Source: Thermoplasmata archaeon (lineage in GTDB: Archaea > Thermoplasmatota > Thermoplasmata > Lutacidiplasmatales > UBA184). From it: a stretch of DNA of 5,829 bases. Below, piece by piece: positions 1 through 4,541 of this stretch. The stretch spans positions 1-5,829 of the forward strand of contig JASHSX010000107.1 in NCBI GenBank assembly GCA_030040865.1, read 5' to 3'. Each line of letters starts with the position of its first letter. Positions within the stretch are counted from its first letter, which is position 1. Under the pieces are notes generated by a model. That model was not told the DNA's origin. It did not search any database and saw only the letters and a program-made list of their open reading frames with translations. The translations under genes and the position numbers were made by a program.

Positions 1-685
1 CGCCGAGCGCGGTTCCTTCCGACTGGTGATCTCCGGGGGCTCGACCCCCCTCGGGCTGTACACGTCCCTCGCCGGGCGGTATCGCGAGCGGATGCCGTGG
101 CGCGACACGGAGCTGTTCTTCGCGGACGAACGGTGCGTGTCGCCGCGCAACGCGCTCAGCAACTTCGGAGCGGCCCGACGCACGTTCCTCGCCCGGGTCC
201 CGATCGCCCGCGATCGGGTCCACCGCATGAGAGGCGAGGTGCGACCGATCGGGGAGGCCGTTCGCCGCTACGCCACCGAGGTCGGCCCGATCCCGGCCCG
301 GGGGCAGCCGTCGCTGTTCGACACCGTCCTGCTCGGGATCGGACCGGACGGGCATACCGCCTCGCTCTTTCCCGGTTCACCGGCAGTGCGTGCGCGCCGG
401 TCGACCGTCGTGGCGGTACACCGGGCCGGTCAGCCTCCTTTCGTCCCCCGGCTCACCCTCACCGTGCCGGCGCTCTCGAGCGCGAAGTCGGTCTGGTTCC
501 TGGTCGCCGGCGAAGACAAGCGACCGGCGCTCGCGAAGATCTTCGGGCGGACGAGCGGTTCGCGGTTCGACGTGCCCGCGGCCCTCGTCCAGCCTTCGAC
601 CCCGAGTGAGTGGTTCCTCGACGCGGCCGCCGCCCGAGGCGTCCCGGCCTCAGTTCGGTCGGGTGGCCGAGCGCCGAGCGCGTAG
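1..685 (+). CDS. pgl: 6-phosphogluconolactonase, 5'-truncated (3' 227 codons)
   Basis: This enzyme hydrolyses 6-phospho-D-glucono-1,5-lactone to 6-phosphogluconate in the cytoplasm, the second step of the oxidative pentose phosphate pathway. The first complete codon is at base 2 and the reading frame is open to the window edge. The visible fragment has the family's motifs in order: SGGSTP (about residues 11-16), FFADER followed by SN (41-54; substrate-binding and active-site strand), LGIGPDGHTASLFPG (111-125; the family signature with its catalytic-site Asp-Gly-His), PRLTLT (149-154), and a C-terminal EWFLDAAAA helix. Family members are about 230-260 residues, so only some 20-30 N-terminal residues are missing. 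The GTG at 26 is internal, because the sequence before it (GSFRLV) already matches the strand preceding SGGSTP. The last 36 bp overlap the convergent kinase gene and encode an unconserved tail. A glucose-6-phosphate dehydrogenase gene may lie upstream, outside the window. The family assignment is firm; a role as 6PGL rather than a glucosamine-6-phosphate isomerase relative rests on the GIGPDGHTASLFPG and DER-SN pattern. Confidence 0.93.
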   Translation, partial: AERGSFRLVISGGSTPLGLYTSLAGRYRERMPWRDTELFFADERCVSPRNALSNFGAARRTFLARVPIARDRVHRMRGEVRPIGEAVRRYATEVGPIPARGQPSLFDTVLLGIGPDGHTASLFPGSPAVRARRSTVVAVHRAGQPPFVPRLTLTVPALSSAKSVWFLVAGEDKRPALAKIFGRTSGSRFDVPAALVQPSTPSEWFLDAAAARGVPASVRSGGRAPSA

Positions 686-1384
686 GGCCGGGGCGCTCTC
701 GTCGACCGGGAATTCCCAGATACGCGCCCCCCCGACGATCGCGTCCCGGTTGTCGCCCCGCTGGCAGTACGGCGGGAGCTCCTTCAGCTTGCGGGTGTTC
801 CCGCCCCCCAGGGTCACGTAGTCGGGTTCAAGGGCGCGGTAGAGCAGGTCCACGACCGCGTACACTTCCCGTTGCCACTTTCGCCGCCCCAGTCGTTCGA
901 GAGCGGCCTCTCCCACGTACTCCTCGTACTCCCGCTCCTTCTTGTACGGCAGGTGGGCGAGTTCCATGGGCAGGAGCCGGCCGTCCGCGATCATCGCGGA
1001 GCCGAGTCCGGTACCAAGGCCGAGGTAGAGCATCCGGCCACCGCGGTAGCTGCCCATCGCCTGCATCGCTGCGTCGTTGACGACCCGGGTGGGACGCCCG
1101 AGCCGCCGCTGGAAGTCGTAGCCGATCCAGCCCGACCCGAGGTGGGCCGGCTCCCGGGCGATCCGCCCATGGACGACGAATCCGGGATATCCGACCGTCG
1201 CCGCGTCGAACGGACGGTCCCGGATCTGTCCGAGCACTCCGCGCATCATCCGCTCGGGCGTCGTCCGGGGCCCGGTGGGGACCTTGATTTCGGTCCGCTG
1301 GCCGGAGAAGGCGATCTTGACGTGACTCCCACCCACATCCAGCACCAGAATGCGACGAGGCGTTCGGGTCGTTCGACGGACCAC
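650..1384 (-). CDS. ROK-family sugar kinase, polyphosphate/ATP glucokinase-like
   Basis: The 244-residue product is a cytoplasmic ASKHA-fold kinase that probably phosphorylates glucose to glucose 6-phosphate, with ATP or polyphosphate as donor. Motifs in order: phosphate-1 loop LDVGGSHVKI (15-24), PGFV (67-70), VVNDAAMQAMGSY (101-113) with the likely catalytic base Asp104, phosphate-2 loop LYLGLGTGLGSAMI (119-132), MELAHLPY (140-147) where Glu141 and His144 match the sugar-binding E-x-G-H motif, and a C-terminal LGGGN then GDN and GGARIWE (192-224). The LGGGN...LPP...GDN...GG-R-W ending is that of a polyphosphate-glucokinase-like ROK branch. The cysteine-rich zinc motif of classical ROK kinases and repressors is absent, and there is no N-terminal DNA-binding domain. 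The Gly of ELGH is Ala here. The GTG at 1384 is chosen because a TATA-like box sits 24-29 nt upstream; a later GTG would cut into the phosphate-1 strand. The last 20 residues are unconserved and overlap the lactonase gene. The sugar and phosphate donor cannot be read from sequence alone. Confidence 0.88.
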   Translation of the reverse strand: MVRRTTRTPRRILVLDVGGSHVKIAFSGQRTEIKVPTGPRTTPERMMRGVLGQIRDRPFDAATVGYPGFVVHGRIAREPAHLGSGWIGYDFQRRLGRPTRVVNDAAMQAMGSYRGGRMLYLGLGTGLGSAMIADGRLLPMELAHLPYKKEREYEEYVGEAALERLGRRKWQREVYAVVDLLYRALEPDYVTLGGGNTRKLKELPPYCQRGDNRDAIVGGARIWEFPVDESAPALRARRSATRPN

Positions 1385-1385
1385 G

Positions 1386-1407
1386 CGGTCGGGACCCCCC
1401 GCGACCG
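1386..1407. promoter_or_regulatory. Inverted repeat between the kinase TATA box and start codon (possible operator)
   Basis: The arms CGGTCG (1386-1391) and CGACCG (1402-1407) are perfectly complementary and separated by 10 bp. They fill the gap between the putative TATA box and the GTG start of the kinase gene, where a bound protein would block RNA polymerase. Six-bp GC-only arms can arise by chance in DNA this GC-rich, so this is tentative. Confidence 0.25.
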
Positions 1408-1413
1408 ATTAAG
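1408..1413 (-). promoter_or_regulatory. Putative archaeal TATA box (leaderless promoter) of the kinase gene
   Basis: On the minus strand this reads CTTAAT, preceded by the purine-rich AGAGA that could act as a BRE. It spans -29 to -24 relative to the G of the GTG at 1384, the usual archaeal TATA-to-start-site distance, so the transcript would begin at or next to the start codon. The surroundings are strongly GC-rich, which makes this the only A/T-rich hexamer near the start. A GGGGGG run at -16 to -11 is a poor match to a Shine-Dalgarno site. Confidence 0.5.
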
Positions 1414-1493
1414 TCTCTGGGGAGCCCTGCCGGAGTGCTCCTGCCGCCGCGCGCGAAGACGCGCCCCGCTCCCGAAACCGCGCGAGCCACGGG

Positions 1494-1499
1494 TTATTT
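1494..1499 (+). promoter_or_regulatory. Putative archaeal TATA box (leaderless promoter) of the propeller gene
   Basis: TTATTT lies at -30 to -25 relative to the G of the GTG at 1524. It is the only A/T-rich hexamer in the plus-strand upstream region and has the spacing expected when transcription starts at the start codon. No Shine-Dalgarno-like sequence precedes the GTG, which agrees with a leaderless mRNA. No convincing BRE is seen upstream. Confidence 0.5.
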
Positions 1500-1521
1500 C
1501 TACCGGCACTCGGCTCCGGCC

Positions 1522-1537
1522 GGGTGGCCGGCCACCC
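1522..1537. promoter_or_regulatory. Perfect 16-bp palindrome over the start codon of the propeller gene
   Basis: GGGTGGCCGGCCACCC is identical to its own reverse complement, and the GTG start codon (1524-1526) lies inside its left half. With a leaderless transcript it would cover the transcription start site, so it could be a DNA operator; in RNA, GUGG and CCAC could pair around a CCGG loop and include the start codon. It is made almost wholly of G and C, so chance remains a real alternative. Confidence 0.35.
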
Positions 1538-4454
1538 TCGTCTCGCTCGTTCGGTGCTCATAGCGGCCGTCGCCCTCCTCCTCGTGTCGTCCACCGTCGG
1601 CCTCGGGCTCTCGTACCGGACCTCGGTTCCCCTCGGGGCCGGCGATGGATCGAACACTCCGGCGGCGACGGTTCGCCCTCCTCACGCACTCCCCCGGGTC
1701 GATGCAGCGCCGTCCGCCGCGGGCGAGGGCTCGGTCCTCTCGACGATCGACCTCGTCACCAACCAGACCCTACCGGGGGACGCGCAGCCCGCGTCCCAGA
1801 ACACTCCGGAGAGCATCCTCTACGATCCGGTGAACGGCGACCTGTATGTCCGGGGCTACATCGGGACCTCGATCACGGTGCTCGATGGGAGCACGCGCAC
1901 GGCGATCGACGAGATCGGGGTCCCGGCCTCCCAGAACGCCTACAGCCTGGCCCTCACGATGGCGGTCGATACGTCCACCGGGGCGATCTACACGAGCAAC
2001 GCGCAGGAGGGCAATCTCTCGATCATCAACGGGTCGACGAACTCGGTCACCGGGACCGTGAGCGTCGGCGGCGAGCCGAACGGGATGGCATTCGATCCCG
2101 CCAACGGCTACCTCTACGTCACGGAGTGGAGCCTTCCCGTCGTCGCGGTCGTTAACGGGGCCACGAATGAGCTCGTCACGACGATCCCGGTCGGCGAGGA
2201 GCCGGGGGCCATCGTCTACGACTCCGCGAGCGATCGCCTGTTCGTCGCGAACTTCTTCTCGGACAACGTCTCCGTGATCAACCCCTCGGCGGAGGCCGTC
2301 GTGGCCAACGTGGTGACGGGCTCCTACCCCAATGCGTTCGCGGTCGACACGGTCGACGATCTGATCGACGTGGCGAACTCGGAGAGCGATCCCGGAACGG
2401 TGACGGTAATCCCGGCAGCCTCGCCGGCCTCCGCCTACAACGTCAGCGTGGGGCTCTTCCCCGACGCCCTCGGCTACGCCGAGAGCGCGGACCAGCTGTT
2501 CGTCGCCAACGGAGCGTCGAACAACGTCTCGATCATCGACCAGAAGACCGCGACGGTGGTCGTCAATCGGGCCACGGGGAACTCGAGTTACCCGTCCGCA
2601 CCGGAGGCGGTCGCCTTCGACGCCGTGAGCAACGACGTCTACGTGCTCAACTCGGACGCGTACAACGTGTCGATCTTCAGCGTCGCTTCGGACTCCCAGA
2701 TCGGCTCGGTCGACCTCGACAACTACTACGCGTACGGACTCGCTGTGGACACTGCGAGCTCCGACCTCTACGCCGTGAGCGAAGGCTCGTACCTCGAGCC
2801 CGGTCCACCCCCACACGCCCAGCCGAACGCGACGGTGATCAGCGCCGCGTCGAACCGAGCGATCGCGTCGATCCCGCTCGACGTCGATCCCTGGAGCGTC
2901 AGCTACGACCCGGGGGCCGGCCTGCTCGTGGTTCCCGACCCGGCGGGGAACGACACGTACCTGGTGAACCCGGCGACCGACCGGATCGCGGGCGAGGTCC
3001 CGGTGGGCCTTCTGCCGAAGTGGGCCGCGGTCGATCCGACCAACGGAGAGGTGTACGTCGTCGACGACAACGTGACGTTCCCCTACAACGGGACGGTCAC
3101 CGTCCTTAGCGCGGACTTCTCGGTCGTGACGACGATCACGACCGGATTCAGTCCGACCGGCATCGCCTTCGACGCGACGAACGGCGACTTCTACGTCCCG
3201 GACGATCTCTCCGGCAACGTGACAGTCCTCAACGGTTCGACGAACCGGATTGTCGCCGAGATCATCGCGGCGCCGTCCGCCAACCTCGACTCGGTCGGGG
3301 TTGACCCGCAGAACGGCGACGTGTTCGTCGGGGACCTCACCAACGACACGGTCGGAGTGATCGATCCGGCGACCGAGGCGTTCGTGGGCTGGCTCCACCC
3401 GGGATTCGGACCCACAGTCTTCGCGTTCGACACCGAGAACGGGACGGCGTTCCTGGCGAACGAGGGATCGGACAACATCTCCGTGGTCGACGTCGCCAAC
3501 GACGCGACCGTCTCTACGTTGTCGACGGGATACAGCGGTCCTCTCGTCTACGATTCCGCCAACAATCTCGTCTACATCGCCCAGGGCTACGGAGGCTCCG
3601 TCGAGGTGATCAACGCGAGCACCTACCTCTCTGCGGGGTCGGCCATCCCGCTCGGGACGGTCCAGTACCCGCACGGGATCGGGTACGATCCGGCCGATCA
3701 ACGCGTGTACGTGACGACCGAGTACCAGGGCTCCGTCTCGGTGATCGGAGCCCCGGTCGCCGAATACGCAGTGACGTTCTCGGAAGTCGGGCTGCCGTCG
3801 GGCACCGACTGGTCGGTCGTCGTCAACGGCACCGGCCAAGGCTCCGCTTTCGCCCAGATCGTGTTCCAGGAACCGAACGGCAGCGACTCCTTCTCCGTCG
3901 CCCCGGCCTCGGGGTATCAGCCCAACGTGACGGCGGGCACGATCCACGTGAACGGTGGGCCGGTGAGCGTGGAGGTCCGCTTCACCTCCTCGGCCGAGGC
4001 CCAGTACTCCGTCAGTTTCGTCCAGACCGGCCTCGGCGATTCGACCTCGTGGCGCGTTTCGATCGGAACCTCCGGCGTGGCGGCAGGTCCGGGCCGCGCC
4101 CACAACTTCACGGAGCCGGCCGGGTCGTACAATTTCACGATCGGCAACGTGTCGGGCTATTCCGTATCGCCGCAGACCGGCGACGTCCCGGTCACCGACC
4201 ATGCGGTGGACGTGAACGTCACCTTCACGAACCTCACGGCCCCATCGGGCAGCAGCTCGACGCCGTCGACGCTCCCGCCGTGGATCTGGATCGCCGGGGC
4301 GGCGGCGGCCGCCGCGCTGGTGATCCTCCTCCTCGTGGCGCGCCGACGGAAGCGATCGACGGCGCCCTCCCCTCCGCCCGCTCCGACCGGGTCCTCCGTG
4401 TCCATCGGCGCCGGAACCCCGCGACCGCCGCCGCCTCCTCCGCCGACCGGATAG
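1524..4454 (+). CDS. Membrane-anchored surface protein with YVTN beta-propeller blades and two GLPSG-type C-terminal domains
   Basis: This 976-residue protein is predicted to sit outside the cell, anchored by its C-terminus. Residues 1-31 form a signal sequence: basic MAGHPRLARS, then hydrophobic VLIAAVALLLVSS. After a short linker, a lone strand (about 71-84) precedes about 14 complete and one partial YVTN/YncE-type blades of about 40-48 residues (93-743), each with an aaxDxxxGxxYV...NxVSVI core. Two beta-sandwich modules follow: 747-825 (GLPSGTDWSV) and a diverged copy at 827-905 (GLGDSTSWRV). A Ser/Thr/Pro linker leads to one transmembrane helix (about 920-939), the stop-transfer RRRKRS, and a 30-residue tail rich in Pro, ending in a run of seven prolines. 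There are about 26 N-x-S/T sequons, no cysteine and only about three lysines. The GTG at 1524 is chosen because it gives a full signal-peptide n-region and has a well-placed TATA-like box. Such propellers usually bind ligands or partners; the target is unknown, and catalytic residues are not apparent. Confidence 0.9.
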   Translation: MAGHPRLARSVLIAAVALLLVSSTVGLGLSYRTSVPLGAGDGSNTPAATVRPPHALPRVDAAPSAAGEGSVLSTIDLVTNQTLPGDAQPASQNTPESILYDPVNGDLYVRGYIGTSITVLDGSTRTAIDEIGVPASQNAYSLALTMAVDTSTGAIYTSNAQEGNLSIINGSTNSVTGTVSVGGEPNGMAFDPANGYLYVTEWSLPVVAVVNGATNELVTTIPVGEEPGAIVYDSASDRLFVANFFSDNVSVINPSAEAVVANVVTGSYPNAFAVDTVDDLIDVANSESDPGTVTVIPAASPASAYNVSVGLFPDALGYAESADQLFVANGASNNVSIIDQKTATVVVNRATGNSSYPSAPEAVAFDAVSNDVYVLNSDAYNVSIFSVASDSQIGSVDLDNYYAYGLAVDTASSDLYAVSEGSYLEPGPPPHAQPNATVISAASNRAIASIPLDVDPWSVSYDPGAGLLVVPDPAGNDTYLVNPATDRIAGEVPVGLLPKWAAVDPTNGEVYVVDDNVTFPYNGTVTVLSADFSVVTTITTGFSPTGIAFDATNGDFYVPDDLSGNVTVLNGSTNRIVAEIIAAPSANLDSVGVDPQNGDVFVGDLTNDTVGVIDPATEAFVGWLHPGFGPTVFAFDTENGTAFLANEGSDNISVVDVANDATVSTLSTGYSGPLVYDSANNLVYIAQGYGGSVEVINASTYLSAGSAIPLGTVQYPHGIGYDPADQRVYVTTEYQGSVSVIGAPVAEYAVTFSEVGLPSGTDWSVVVNGTGQGSAFAQIVFQEPNGSDSFSVAPASGYQPNVTAGTIHVNGGPVSVEVRFTSSAEAQYSVSFVQTGLGDSTSWRVSIGTSGVAAGPGRAHNFTEPAGSYNFTIGNVSGYSVSPQTGDVPVTDHAVDVNVTFTNLTAPSGSSSTPSTLPPWIWIAGAAAAAALVILLLVARRRKRSTAPSPPPAPTGSSVSIGAGTPRPPPPPPPTG

Positions 4455-4541
4455 GCCGCCCGACGAGCGGGACGCTCCGAACAAGCGGCCGGGTCGGAAC
4501 GCAGGGGTGCTCGGCCCCTCGTCCGGCAGCCGCCCGGTCGT

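Noticed and set aside
26..28. GTG as the start codon of the lactonase.
   Set aside because: The codons before it (GSFRL) continue the conserved first strand leading to SGGSTP, so the GTG encodes an internal valine.
872..2155. A 427-codon plus-strand open frame crossing the kinase gene, the intergenic region and the start of the propeller gene.
   Set aside because: It runs through the promoter region and two recognised genes, is rich in Arg, Pro and Gly, and has no family resemblance; it is a GC-bias shadow.
4425..4451. CCG/CCT-rich run resembling a microsatellite repeat.
   Set aside because: It is simply the in-frame coding of the proline run at the end of the propeller protein and the repeat unit is imperfect.
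1770..4484. A 904-codon open frame on the minus strand opposite the propeller gene.
   Set aside because: Its translation is a low-complexity mix of Arg, Asp, Val, Gly and His with no domain, and it mirrors the strong GC codon bias of the real gene, which leaves few stops in the opposite frame.
4503..4519. Small hairpin (AGGGG / CCCCT, 7-nt loop) between the two convergent genes as a terminator.
   Set aside because: The stem is only 5 bp and no T-run follows on either strand, so neither a bacterial intrinsic nor an archaeal poly-T terminator is supported.
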